This document shows positions 1 to 11,815 of a stretch of 41,351 nt of DNA, piece after piece. A program made the position numbers and the translations under genes. The stretch lies in contig NZ_PVNK01000141.1 of the NCBI RefSeq assembly GCF_002994615.1, forward strand, positions 1-41,351, read 5' to 3'. This stretch comes from Enhygromyxa salina (GTDB taxonomy: Bacteria; Myxococcota_A; Polyangia; Nannocystales; Nannocystaceae). The notes under the pieces were generated by a model that was given only the letters and a program-made list of their open reading frames with translations, had not been told where the DNA came from and did no database searches. How positions within the stretch are numbered: the first letter of the stretch is position 1; every line of letters starts with the position of its first letter.

Positions 1-107
1 CCGACGATCAGCACCCGGGGGGCGCGCGCGTGGCCGACCCGCGGCCACAGACCGAGGACGGGGGAGAGCGCGAGGCTCAGGGATAGTTGACGACGCGTCA
101 GAGCCAA
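1..107 (-). CDS. Possible 5' end of an exported oxidoreductase (partial)
   Basis: A reading frame runs off the left edge of the window. From a TTG at 107 it reads MALTRRQLSLSLALSP, then a stretch ending APRVLIVG. The paired arginines before a hydrophobic segment resemble a Tat-type signal. The ending VLIVG resembles the first beta strand of an FAD/NAD-binding Rossmann fold as found in flavoprotein dehydrogenases. Only about 35 codons are visible, no ATG is available in the frame, and no clear ribosome-binding site precedes the TTG. The upstream DNA is a repeat element starting only about 10 bp away, so the native promoter may have been altered. The call is tentative. Confidence 0.35.
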   Translation of the reverse strand, partial: MALTRRQLSLSLALSPVLGLWPRVGHARAPRVLIV

Positions 108-117
108 GACGCGAAGC

Positions 118-238
118 CTAGCAGCCCGTGGTGCAATCCCTCGCGCCGCCTCGCTTGGCCTTTTCGCCGAGGGCTTTGTCGCCCTCCGCGAAAATTCCGG
201 CGCGAGGCGACACGATGCATTACACCACGGGCTGCTAG
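118..238. repeat. MITE-like palindromic element, copy 1 (121 bp, internally deleted)
   Basis: The element starts CTAGCAGCCCGTGGTGCAAT and ends with its near-exact inverse, ATTACACCACGGGCTGCTAG. Its interior matches the 166-bp copies at 3572 and 18713 in reverse orientation but lacks roughly 45 bp around the centre. A further CTAGCAGCCC overlaps its right end at 235-244, which may be the stub of a second copy. There is no coding capacity. It lies between two minus-strand genes. Confidence 0.85.
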
Positions 239-335
239 CAGCCCTGAATCAAGCGCTGTGCGCTCGACGACGATGACCTGGGCCGAGACGGGCAACTGCG
301 CATGACACGCGGCTCGTTCACGACAATCGACGAGC

Positions 336-1589
336 TCATTGGAGACCTTCGGATGACCGCGCCAGCGCCTGATCGAGCAGGCCCAGGATCGTCTCGGCCT
401 CCTCCTCGCGCAGGCAAAGCGGCGGGCAGACCCACACCATCGGCCCCCGCGAGGGCAGATACACCCCGAGCTCCCACGCGCGCTCGACCAACTCCTGCGC
501 GCTACGATCGAGCTCGAGCGCGCGCATCAACCCGAACCCACGCTGCCCAACCACCATCGCGTGCCGCTCGCTCAAGCCCGCGAACCCCTGCTCCAACACC
601 CGCCCAACCCGCTCGGCGTTCTCGGGCAGCCCTTCGCGCTCGAGCACCTCAATGCTCCCGACCGCCGCCGCACAACTCACCGGGTGCGCGTAGTGGGTCA
701 GCCCGCACCACAGGACCTCATCGTCAAAGCGGCGCGCGATCGCCTCGCTGACCATCACCCCGGCCAGCGGCGCATAGCCCGAGGTCAGGCCCTTGCCGAG
801 GGTCATCATGTCGACCTCCACGCCGAAGCGCTCCCGCGCAAACCACCGCCCCGTCCGGCCGAAGCCCGAGAAGATCTCGTCATCGATCAGCAAGATCCCA
901 TGCTCGTCGCACAGCGCCCGCACGCCCGGCCAGAAGTCGCTCGGCGGATGCTGCATCCCGTTGGTCCCGGTAAAACCCTCGAGCAGGATCGCGGCGATCG
1001 TCTCGCCGCCCTCGCGCGCGACCAGCTCGCGCGCGCTCTCGAGCCAATCCGAGGCTCGCTCGGGCGTGGGCGCGCGCGCCGGGTAGGGATCGTCGATGTG
1101 CAGACCCGCGGACATCGTCGCTTCGAAGGGCCGCTTGCGCGCGTCGCCAGCGATCTCGAGCACGGCCAGGGTCGCGCCGTGGTAGCTGCTGCGCCGGGTG
1201 AGGATCTTGGTTCGCCCCGTGACCAGCCGGGCGATCTTGATCGCGTTCTCGACCGCCTCGGATCCCCCGGTGGTCAAGAAGGCCTTGGCCATGCCCGTGT
1301 GCGCGACGAGGAGCTCGCCGAGCTGGGCGCGGATCGGCAGCGCCGCGCTCGGGGCACAGGCCGGCAGCTCCTCGACCTGCTCGATCATCCGGGCCTGGAC
1401 GTGGGCGTGCTTGTGGCCGACGTTGACGTTGTAGACCTGGCTCTCGAGGTCCCAGACCCAGCCCTTCCCGGCGACCTCGAAGCGGGCCCGCTCGGCGTCG
1501 ATGATCTCGAGCGGCCGCGCGCGCGCCTGGGCCGACCAGGTGAAGAACACATGCTGACGCTGACGTGCACTGAGACTGTTCGCGGTCAT
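336..1589 (-). CDS. Class III aminotransferase
   Basis: A 417-aa PLP-dependent aminotransferase of fold type I, class III, of normal length for the family. The N-terminal part has the substrate-entry region (VYNVNVGHKHAHVQ). GGSEAVENAIKIAR is the phosphate-binding motif, SSYHGATLAVLEIAG the next family block, and LLIDDEIFSGFGRTG the Asp that pairs with the pyridine nitrogen. TLGKGLTSGYAPLAGVM contains the Schiff-base lysine. The C-terminal small domain ends with the typical LREEEAETI segment. The family transfers amino groups from omega- or alpha-amines to 2-oxo acids; the substrate cannot be read from sequence. It is divergent from the methyltransferase at 1755 with 165 bp between. ATG start at 1589. 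Alternatives within the class (beta-alanine, putrescine or DAPA type) cannot be separated. Confidence 0.9.
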   Translation of the reverse strand: MTANSLSARQRQHVFFTWSAQARARPLEIIDAERARFEVAGKGWVWDLESQVYNVNVGHKHAHVQARMIEQVEELPACAPSAALPIRAQLGELLVAHTGMAKAFLTTGGSEAVENAIKIARLVTGRTKILTRRSSYHGATLAVLEIAGDARKRPFEATMSAGLHIDDPYPARAPTPERASDWLESARELVAREGGETIAAILLEGFTGTNGMQHPPSDFWPGVRALCDEHGILLIDDEIFSGFGRTGRWFARERFGVEVDMMTLGKGLTSGYAPLAGVMVSEAIARRFDDEVLWCGLTHYAHPVSCAAAVGSIEVLEREGLPENAERVGRVLEQGFAGLSERHAMVVGQRGFGLMRALELDRSAQELVERAWELGVYLPSRGPMVWVCPPLCLREEEAETILGLLDQALARSSEGLQ

Positions 1590-1754
1590 GATGGGGCTCG
1601 AGTGAAGGGCTGGAGCTTTCGCTGGCGACCGGGGGAGGCAAAGCGGGCCCCGGGCGCGGCTGGGAGCTTAGCAGGCGGGCTCTGATCGGCACTCGGCGCT
1701 CACCAACCCCGCGCCGCCACTGCCGCGGTCCGATGACTGGTACCTTGGGCCCCG

Positions 1755-2444
1755 ATGCAGATCCTCTCGGCGTTTCGTGGGCTCCACAACTACACGCCGC
1801 TCGAATCGCTGATCTACGACAGCTTGGTCGAGCGGGCGATCGGTGCCCTGCACGAGCGCTGCATGAGCTGGATCGAGCCGGAGCTGAGACCCGGGCTCCG
1901 GGTGCTCGACGTCGGCTGTGGCGGTGGCCAGGTCACGCTCGCAGTCGCCGAGCGCGAGCCCGAGGCCAGGGTCACGGGCCTCGACCTCTCGCCGGAGCAG
2001 ATCGAGCGCGCCAAAGGTCGAGGGGCGAGCGTTGGCGACCGCGTCGAGTTCGTCGAAGGCTCGGCCCTCGACCTGCCCTTCGACGACGGCAGCTTCGACC
2101 TCGTCTACAGCCTCGGCTCGCTCAAGCACTGGAGCGAGCCCGCTCGCGGGCTGCGCGAGTGTGCCCGAGTCCTCACCCCCGGCGGCCAGCTCATCGTCGC
2201 CGAGGGCGATCGCGGCTGTCGCCCGGCCGACGTCGACGCGTTCATCTCGACCTGGCGTGTCCCGGGCCCGGCCAAGGTGCTCGCCCGCCTCTTCTTCGTC
2301 AACAGCCTCGTGCCCCTGTGCCTCGATCTCGACGACGCTCGGGCCGCGATCGCTACTGTCCCCAAGCTCGACGCGACGGTCGAGCGCGCCGAAGGTCTGC
2401 CGATGCTCGTGATCCGGGGCGAAGCCCAATCTGGCGGAGGCTAG
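1755..2444 (+). CDS. Class I SAM-dependent methyltransferase
   Basis: A 229-aa protein with a Methyltransf_11-type Rossmann core. Motif I is VLDVGCGGGQVTLAV (about residues 51-65) and binds S-adenosylmethionine. GLDLSPEQIERAK is motif II, with the acidic residue for the ribose. FVEGSALDLPFDDGSFDLVY is motifs III-IV, and VLTPGGQLIVAEGD is motif V. The start LIYDSLVERAIGALHERC resembles small-molecule methyltransferases of the UbiE/sterol type, but the acceptor is unknown. The ATG at 1755 is the first in frame after an upstream region with no coding signal. The stop codon TAG lies inside the 22-bp palindrome at 2440-2461. Confidence 0.9.
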   Translation: MQILSAFRGLHNYTPLESLIYDSLVERAIGALHERCMSWIEPELRPGLRVLDVGCGGGQVTLAVAEREPEARVTGLDLSPEQIERAKGRGASVGDRVEFVEGSALDLPFDDGSFDLVYSLGSLKHWSEPARGLRECARVLTPGGQLIVAEGDRGCRPADVDAFISTWRVPGPAKVLARLFFVNSLVPLCLDLDDARAAIATVPKLDATVERAEGLPMLVIRGEAQSGGG

Positions 2445-2461
2445 CACCCCGGGGTGCTAGC
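2440..2461. repeat. 22-bp perfect palindrome, possible minimal MITE remnant or terminator
   Basis: The sequence GCTAGCACCCCGGGGTGCTAGC is its own reverse complement with no loop. It contains the TAG stop of the methyltransferase gene and lies 20 bp before the stop of the convergent Rpn-like gene. Its CTAGCA...TGCTAG ends match the outer bases of the MITE copies in this window, and its CCCCGGGG centre resembles their next block. It could be a residue left after near-complete internal deletion, or a bidirectional terminator stem. No T-run follows it. Confidence 0.6.
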
Positions 2462-2481
2462 GCCCCTGGTCCAGTCGAGCG

Positions 2482-3435
2482 TCAGCGGTCGAAGAGCTGC
2501 TCGAGGGTCCCGTCGACAGCGAGCGCTCGTGCCCTGTCGTACCAGCGCTCGAGCGTCTCGAGGTCGCTGCAGGTCTCGATTCGCTCGCGCTGCCCCCCGC
2601 TCACGGCGAAGCCCCGCAGCCCGAGGATGTCGACGACCGCCCGACGCAGGGTCACGATCTGACCGATGTGCAGACCCTCTTCACGACCGTGATTGAAGCT
2701 GTAGCCCTCGCGCTCCATCTCGGTGAAGGTCTCGAAGCGGCCTTCGTCGAGCTCGCCACGCTCGCGCAGCTCCTCCATGGCCTGTTGAACGACAGCGGTG
2801 GGTGCGATCGACATGACGAGTACAGTGTAGCGCCGGCAACTGATAGAATCGAGTGTCTGCAGCGCAAGCAGTGCGGCCCGGATCCCGGCCACCCGAGCGG
2901 AGAATGGGGAGTCTTCGCGGGCGTGGTAGACGGCGCCGAGGATCGTCTCGAGCGGGCGGCGGCGTGCCTCGTCTGCGTCGTCGATTAGCTTGATCTGATC
3001 CGGCTCGAGCAGGATCAGCGGTGGCGCGACATGCGGCACCAGCTTCCTCCGCATCCGAGCGCGAAGTCGCGGGCTGGGTGCGACGACGACAACCATCGCA
3101 TTCGTACGAGACTCGGCCGCGAACGCGGCTTGCAACAACGCCCAGATCCAGCGTTTGTTGCGATCCCAGCTGAGTTGAACCTCGAAGATCCAAATTTCGA
3201 GGATCCGGCCATCCAAGGTGTGAACGACCAGCACGAGGTCGGCGGCGACCTTGCGGGCGGCCCGGGCCAGGCCAGAGACCTCGACGCTCGGGGTCCGCTC
3301 ATAAATCTCTGCGACGTCGTCCGAGGAGACGTTGACTGCGGCGCACACGATCTCGGCCAGCGCGCGCCGGGGCATGTTTCGCAGGAGCTCGACGAGGCTC
3401 TCGTGGGCGCTGGCGAGTTGCTCGAGTTGGGCCAT
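2482..3435 (-). CDS. Rpn-like PD-(D/E)XK family protein
   Basis: A 317-aa protein of the Rpn/YhgA-like group (recombination-promoting nuclease-like, transposase-related). The start SAHESLVELLRNMPRRALAEI is the usual N-terminal helical block. KVAADLVLVV followed by ILEIWIFEVQLSWDRNKR supplies the D...E-x-Q core of the PD-(D/E)XK fold, and MVVVVAPSPRLRAR follows. The C-terminus (GREEGLHIGQIVTLRRAV to LEQLFDR) resembles the DUF4351-like tail of these proteins. The frame stays open upstream to 3783 only because it runs through the MITE at 3572-3737. ATG 3435 (MAQLEQLAS) is the natural start because homology-like sequence begins there. The function is probably metal-dependent DNA cleavage, but the cellular role is unknown. 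It is convergent with the methyltransferase. Confidence 0.8.
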   Translation of the reverse strand: MAQLEQLASAHESLVELLRNMPRRALAEIVCAAVNVSSDDVAEIYERTPSVEVSGLARAARKVAADLVLVVHTLDGRILEIWIFEVQLSWDRNKRWIWALLQAAFAAESRTNAMVVVVAPSPRLRARMRRKLVPHVAPPLILLEPDQIKLIDDADEARRRPLETILGAVYHAREDSPFSARVAGIRAALLALQTLDSISCRRYTVLVMSIAPTAVVQQAMEELRERGELDEGRFETFTEMEREGYSFNHGREEGLHIGQIVTLRRAVVDILGLRGFAVSGGQRERIETCSDLETLERWYDRARALAVDGTLEQLFDR

Positions 3436-3571
3436 CGGCGGCTTCCACTCGCAATCAGCGGACCAATAATGAGTCGAGTCATTACAATGACTTGGCACCG
3501 ACCGCGTCGCAGCGAGTGGCCCGTCAGCGGGTCGCTGGCCCGTCGCCGGGCCATGCGACCCCAACAGCTCT

Positions 3572-3737
3572 CTAGCAGCCCGGGGTGCAATGCATCGTGT
3601 CGCCTCGCGCCGGAATGTTCGCCGAGGGCGCGAAGCCAAAAGGCCGCTGTACCGGGCGTACTGCAAGTTTTGGCGACAAAGCCCTCGGCGAAAAGGCCAA
3701 GCGAGGCGACACGATGCATTGCACCCCGGGCTGCTAG
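3572..3737. repeat. MITE-like palindromic element, copy 2 (166 bp)
   Basis: Terminal inverted repeats of 37 bp, perfect in this copy, run from CTAGCAGCCCGGGGTGCAAT through GCATCGTGTCGCCTCGC. Inside these are further inverted blocks (TTCGCCGAGGGC with GCCCTCGGCGAA, and GCCAAAA with TTTTGGC), so the whole element can fold into one long stem. CTAG is found at both ends and could be a target duplication. It has no coding capacity. It is nearly identical to the copy at 18713 (about eight differences by eye). It fills most of the 379-bp gap between 3436 and 3814; nothing else convincing is seen in that gap apart from a short coding-like scrap at about 3738-3814. Confidence 0.92.
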
Positions 3738-3814
3738 GCAACTCGACCACCTCATCCGCGAAGTCGTTGGCGAGGCGTCCCACGATCGAGCCACGCTTGG
3801 AGTGAGAGCCGAGC

Positions 3815-4742
3815 TCACCGCTCGTGCTCGATGGGGTCGCCGGCCCGGCGGCGCCACAGCGCGCGGCCGGTCTCGAGCTCGATCGCCAGCTGCGTGTGCG
3901 CGCGGGCAGCCGGGTCGGCGAACGCGGCCTCCTCGACCTCGGTGAGGAACTCGAGCACGCTCGCGGCGGTGTCCGGGCGGCGCATGACGTAGAGGGTCGA
4001 GGCCAGCTCGAGCCGGCGAAAGCTCGGGGCGCTGCGCGGCCGGGCCTCGCGCTGGCGCAGCGAGGGATCGAAGCAGTGGTTGGCGTGGACGTGTCCGGTC
4101 TTGGGGCCGACGCGCGTCAAGATCCGCTCGGCGCCCAGCTGCTCGTAGCCAAAGAAGCTGCGACCGTCGGCCAGCATCCAATTGCGCCCGTCGGCCAGCG
4201 GCGTGGCCTCGATGCTTGCGCGGGCCTGGTCGAGGTCCGAGGCCCCGAGCAGCTGACGCAGCAGCGCCGAGCCCGGAATCCCCGGTCCGGCCTCATTTGG
4301 GCGCAGGAGGTTGGCGACGACCGCGTGACCCGAGGGCGAGATGCCCGCGAGCCCGAGGCTGCCGGGCAGACCAAAGACCCACGCGTGGCGCGTGCCCTCG
4401 TCGTCGACGGGGACCTCGCGCAGCTCGACCTGCTCCGCCTCGCTCGCCGGCAGCGCCCAGGCGCCCGCGAGCACGGCCCCGTTTGGACCGTCGACGTAGA
4501 GCCCGAGCGAGCGCTCGAAGCCGACGCCGCCGAGCAGCTCGGCGAGGCCGCCGTCGAGGACGAGGAGCTCGTGCAGGGGTCGACCACAACGCTGCGCGAG
4601 CGCGAGGAGCTCGCCGGCCTCGACCGGCGCCTCCGCGCACAGCCGCTCGACGTGAGGGCGCAGCGCGTCGAGCCCGACGCCCGCGCGGGCGAGCGCGGCG
4701 GCGCGGCCGTCGATCAGCGCGCCGATCACCGAGAGGTCGAGC

Positions 4743-4750
<8 letters not shown>
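3815..4750 (-). CDS. C45/AAT-like acyltransferase-hydrolase family protein, probable nucleophile lost
   Basis: A 311-aa protein of the acyl-CoA:6-aminopenicillanate acyltransferase (AAT, peptidase C45) group, an Ntn-hydrolase family. Family blocks visible are GSLGLAGISPSGHAVVANLL, GIPGSALLRQLLGA with SDLDQARASIEATP, DGRNWMLADG, and GHVHANHCFDP. In active members the mature enzyme begins with a Cys exposed by self-cleavage, before a strand of the type CTSFAV. At the matching place here is FERSLGLYVDG, without Cys, so the protein may be inactive, use Ser, or be a divergent hydrolase. The GTG start at 4750 overlaps the stop of the upstream fusion gene by 8 nt, which suggests coupling and a shared pathway. 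The open frame extends further upstream, but that part has no family resemblance. Confidence 0.7.
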
Positions 4751-7730
<2,980 letters not shown>

Positions 7731-7825
7731 GGCGCGAGTCTACCCGGGGCCCCTTCACCGGCGAGATGCCGGGATTGCGATGGACTGCGCTGGTAGCCGG
7801 GCGAGATTTGGGTAAGGTACAGGCC
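7731..7825. promoter_or_regulatory. Divergent intergenic region between fusion gene and araC-type gene
   Basis: These 95 bp separate two divergent starts (GTG at 7730 on the minus strand, ATG at 7826 on the plus strand), so both promoters must lie here. AraC-family regulators often act on such neighbours. I see no convincing -35/-10 pair or direct repeats by eye, so only position supports the call. Confidence 0.4.
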
Positions 7826-8806
7826 ATGGCTCGCCTCGACCTCCGCGCGGCGTTCTACGGTGGGTCGGGGTTCACGCTCTACCACGCCTGGGGGCCCAAC
7901 TCGGCCCTGCCCCTGAGCCCCCACTTCCACGACGAGTACCTGATCTGCGCCCAGATCAAGGGCGAAGAAGAGTGCCAGGTCAGCGGCAAGACCCAGCGCT
8001 TCTCGCCCGGCGACGTCGTGCTCATCAACCCGCAGCAGGTCCACACCGGCAACCAAACCGCCAACGACGAGCTCGAGTACCTCAGCCTCTACGTCGACCG
8101 CGAGGTCGTCGAGGGCCTCGCCGCCGAGCTCGGCGCGCCCACCTCCACGCCCGAGTTCACCGTGGTCAAGGCCGGGCCCCAGCCCGAGCTCATCGCCCGG
8201 CTCGTCGATCTGCTCAGCCTCGTCCGCGAGCAGCAGGGCAAGCGCCTGTTCCCTCACAGCCGGACCCCGCCCGACCCCGAGATCGAGCTGCCAGAGACCC
8301 TCTTGGAGACCAGCATCAAGCTCGGCGCCGAGCCAGACGCGCACGACACCGCGCCCGCCGACGCCGAGCCCGATCTCTCGATCGACGCGGCCCTCCACGA
8401 GGTCGTGGTCCTCGCGTTCGAGGAGTTCTCCAACCTCCGCCAGCCGATGCTGCGCTCAACCAACCGCGTCGGCCACCGCAAGATCGCTCGCTCCGTCGAG
8501 TACATCCGCAACCTCGAGACCGAGACCGGGGCCAACAACGTGACCCTCGACGAGCTCGCGGAGGTCGCGGGGCTGTCGAAGTATCACTTCCTGCGCCAGT
8601 TCTCGCAGGTCGTCGGGATGACGCCAGGGGCCTACCTGCGGACCTTGAGGCTGTGCCACGCGGCCCGCAAGCTGCGAACCACGCAGATGCCGATCTTGGA
8701 GGTCGCCCTCAGCGTCGGCTTCGCCGATCACCCCTCGTTCTCGCGCGCCTTCGCGCGGCACATGGGGATGACGCCGAGCGAGTATCAAAAATTGGGCCCG
8801 CTCTGA
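7826..8806 (+). CDS. AraC-family transcriptional regulator
   Basis: A 326-aa regulator. The N-terminal cupin (AraC_binding) domain is visible as HFHDEYLICAQIKGEEECQV, then FSPGDVVLINPQQVHTG, about residues 30-80. A long central region with an acidic linker follows (to about 220). The C-terminal two-HTH AraC/XylS domain spans about residues 225-325: VTLDELAEVAGLSKYHFLRQ is the first HTH, and ILEVALSVGFADHPSFSRAF with MGMTPSEYQKL is the second HTH and signature. The ATG at 7826 was chosen because the cupin begins right after it; a longer frame to 7766 adds unrelated residues. Its divergent position suggests control of the aminotransferase fusion operon by a small-molecule effector. This is inference. 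Confidence 0.9.
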   Translation: MARLDLRAAFYGGSGFTLYHAWGPNSALPLSPHFHDEYLICAQIKGEEECQVSGKTQRFSPGDVVLINPQQVHTGNQTANDELEYLSLYVDREVVEGLAAELGAPTSTPEFTVVKAGPQPELIARLVDLLSLVREQQGKRLFPHSRTPPDPEIELPETLLETSIKLGAEPDAHDTAPADAEPDLSIDAALHEVVVLAFEEFSNLRQPMLRSTNRVGHRKIARSVEYIRNLETETGANNVTLDELAEVAGLSKYHFLRQFSQVVGMTPGAYLRTLRLCHAARKLRTTQMPILEVALSVGFADHPSFSRAFARHMGMTPSEYQKLGPL

Positions 8807-8964
8807 GCCTCGGTTAGGGCCGCGGCGATGTCGCGGCGATGTCGCGGGGCCGACGGCGTGGCCGGAGCGTCCGTCGACCAGGTCATCCAGCCCAGCGGTC
8901 CGACTGCGAGCCGACCTACGACGACCGCTTCGGCTCGACCGCCGGGCTGTGATGACGCGTCCGC

Positions 8965-9939
8965 TCAGGGAGCGAAGCCGAGCTGCAAGCGCGCGCCCGT
9001 GGTCCCGGTCTGCGGCTCTCCCGGGCAGGGATCGGCGGTGGGGGTCGTCCAGCCACAAAAGCCGCCGCCCGTGAGGTCGACGACCTGGTCGTTCATGCTC
9101 TTCGTCGCTCCGCCGAGGGGCTGGAAGCCGCCTTGACAAAACTCACCGGTCACGGCGAAGGGAGTCCCCTGCAGATCGATGTTGGCGAGGCCGTTGTCGA
9201 CGTCGCTCTCGCAGCCGATCGCCACGGCGTAGGACAGGCTCGTGACCTCGAGGTCGCCGTGCATGACCGATCCAACCGAGTTCGAGAAGGTCTGATCGTC
9301 GATGTCGACCTCGAGGGTCAGCGGGTCGATGCGCAGGCGCTCGTAGTTGGTCCGGACGTCCGTCCCCGGCGCCCCCCCGCCGGCCGTGTACTGGGAGAAA
9401 TTCAAGTCGGGCCCGAGCGAAGTCAGGGTCAGGTACTCGGTCGGGGTCCCGGCCATGTCGTGGCAGTAGGCGACCCACCCGAGGGCCGAATCCCCCTTGT
9501 GAAACAGCTCGTACTCGCCATCGGTGGCGTCCGGCAGCGCGGCCAAGACGTCGGCGCAGGTCTCAGTTGTCGTACAGCTGAACCCGCCCTCTTCGTTGGT
9601 GCATATGCCAGCGCAGTCGTCGATCTGCTCGGCGCACTCGTCGACGTCGCCGCAAGCGAGGCCGTCGCCCTCCCAGCCCTCGTTGCAGGTGCACTCGATC
9701 ATGCCCGAGCTGTCGTCGCAGGTCGCGTTGACGTCGCACGAGTCGGGCATGCAGGTCTCCGCGGGGTCGCCGTCGCCGTCGCCGGGATCGCCGTCGCCGT
9801 CGCCGTCGCCGTCGCCGGAGGTCTCGGTCTCGCCGTCCATCGATTCGGGCTCGGAGCCACAGGCCGCAATCGCCAACGAGCAAGTCGTCACGAGGACAGT
9901 CGCAAAGAGGGGAAGAGAAACCAGTCGTTTGGTATGCAT
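8965..9939 (-). CDS. Lipoprotein with EGF-like and GON domains
   Basis: A 324-aa exported lipoprotein. The signal peptide [20 protein letters not shown] ends in a hydrophobic run, and LAIAACGSE supplies a lipobox with its Cys near residue 26. An acidic low-complexity linker ([16 protein letters not shown]) follows, then an EGF-like Cys-rich unit ([17 protein letters not shown] onward, and [12 protein letters not shown]). The rest resembles the GON domain first seen in ADAMTS metalloproteases: [37 protein letters not shown], a central region, and GGFCGWTT near the end. It is probably displayed at the outer membrane; the ligand is unknown. ATG 9939 was chosen for the signal peptide. The 158 bp between it and the convergent AraC gene contain only a doubled 11-bp motif (GCGGCGATGTC). 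Confidence 0.88.
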   Translation of the reverse strand: MHTKRLVSLPLFATVLVTTCSLAIAACGSEPESMDGETETSGDGDGDGDGDPGDGDGDPAETCMPDSCDVNATCDDSSGMIECTCNEGWEGDGLACGDVDECAEQIDDCAGICTNEEGGFSCTTTETCADVLAALPDATDGEYELFHKGDSALGWVAYCHDMAGTPTEYLTLTSLGPDLNFSQYTAGGGAPGTDVRTNYERLRIDPLTLEVDIDDQTFSNSVGSVMHGDLEVTSLSYAVAIGCESDVDNGLANIDLQGTPFAVTGEFCQGGFQPLGGATKSMNDQVVDLTGGGFCGWTTPTADPCPGEPQTGTTGARLQLGFAP

Positions 9940-10567
9940 GTGTTTGGTCCTAGGATTGGTCTGCAGCCGAATGTCTATTTTCGGCCTGGTATCAGCACCG
10001 TTGACACGCAGTCGAGACCGAGGGGGTGACATCCTCGACGACGCCACCGGGGCAGAGCCATCGCTCCATGGTCTCGACGGTCGGGAGCCGAATCGTTGCG
10101 TGTCGCGGTCTTCTCAGGCTCGGGGGCACGGAGGCGGGCCTACCACAGCGGCGGCTTGATGTCGTCACACAGATAGCGCAAAGAACAGCCAGCTCGCCCC
10201 ACATTGCGCACGACACGCTGGTCCCAGTTCTTGCCGCGTGTATCCAACCCCCCCCGAGCCCGAGCCCAGCTCTGATCTTCTCGTCGGCGAGGTCGCGACC
10301 GAGACCCGCGGCACCTTCATGCTCCGGGTCTCGCCGCTCGCCGAGCTCACTGGCGCCGACCCAAGCTGGCGGTGTCGAAGTTGTTCGCGTTGCGTTCGCG
10401 GTGACAAAATTTCGTTGGTCACCCGGGCGGCCTTCACATCACTCGCAAGCTCCCCGCGCTCGGGTGGCCGACGGCGAGAGGAAGGGGTGGCTTCGGCCCG
10501 AGCGGGCGTGAATGGGGAGGTTGGGCCCCCCTGTGCCCCTGAGTTATGGTCGGGCCGGCCACGGCCC
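9940..10567. other. Intergenic region, no supported gene
   Basis: These 628 bp lie between the divergent lipoprotein and first kinase genes, so promoters for both must be here. Short open frames exist on both strands (for example minus strand about 9992-10216, ending STACQRC), but none has a recognisable domain, a good ribosome-binding site, or clear codon bias. A TTGACA-like hexamer is present near 10001 without a matching -10. No hairpin followed by a T-run is evident. Confidence 0.5.

Positions 10568-11811
<1,244 letters not shown>

Positions 11812-11815
<4 letters not shown>

Noticed and set aside
561..1685. Long open frame on the plus strand opposite the first aminotransferase
   Set aside because: It is antisense to a gene with clear family motifs, and its Arg/Pro/His-rich composition is typical of shadow frames in high-GC DNA.
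3436..3783. N-terminal extension of the Rpn-like protein to 3783
   Set aside because: The extension is a translation of the MITE and flanking DNA; family resemblance starts at the ATG at 3435.
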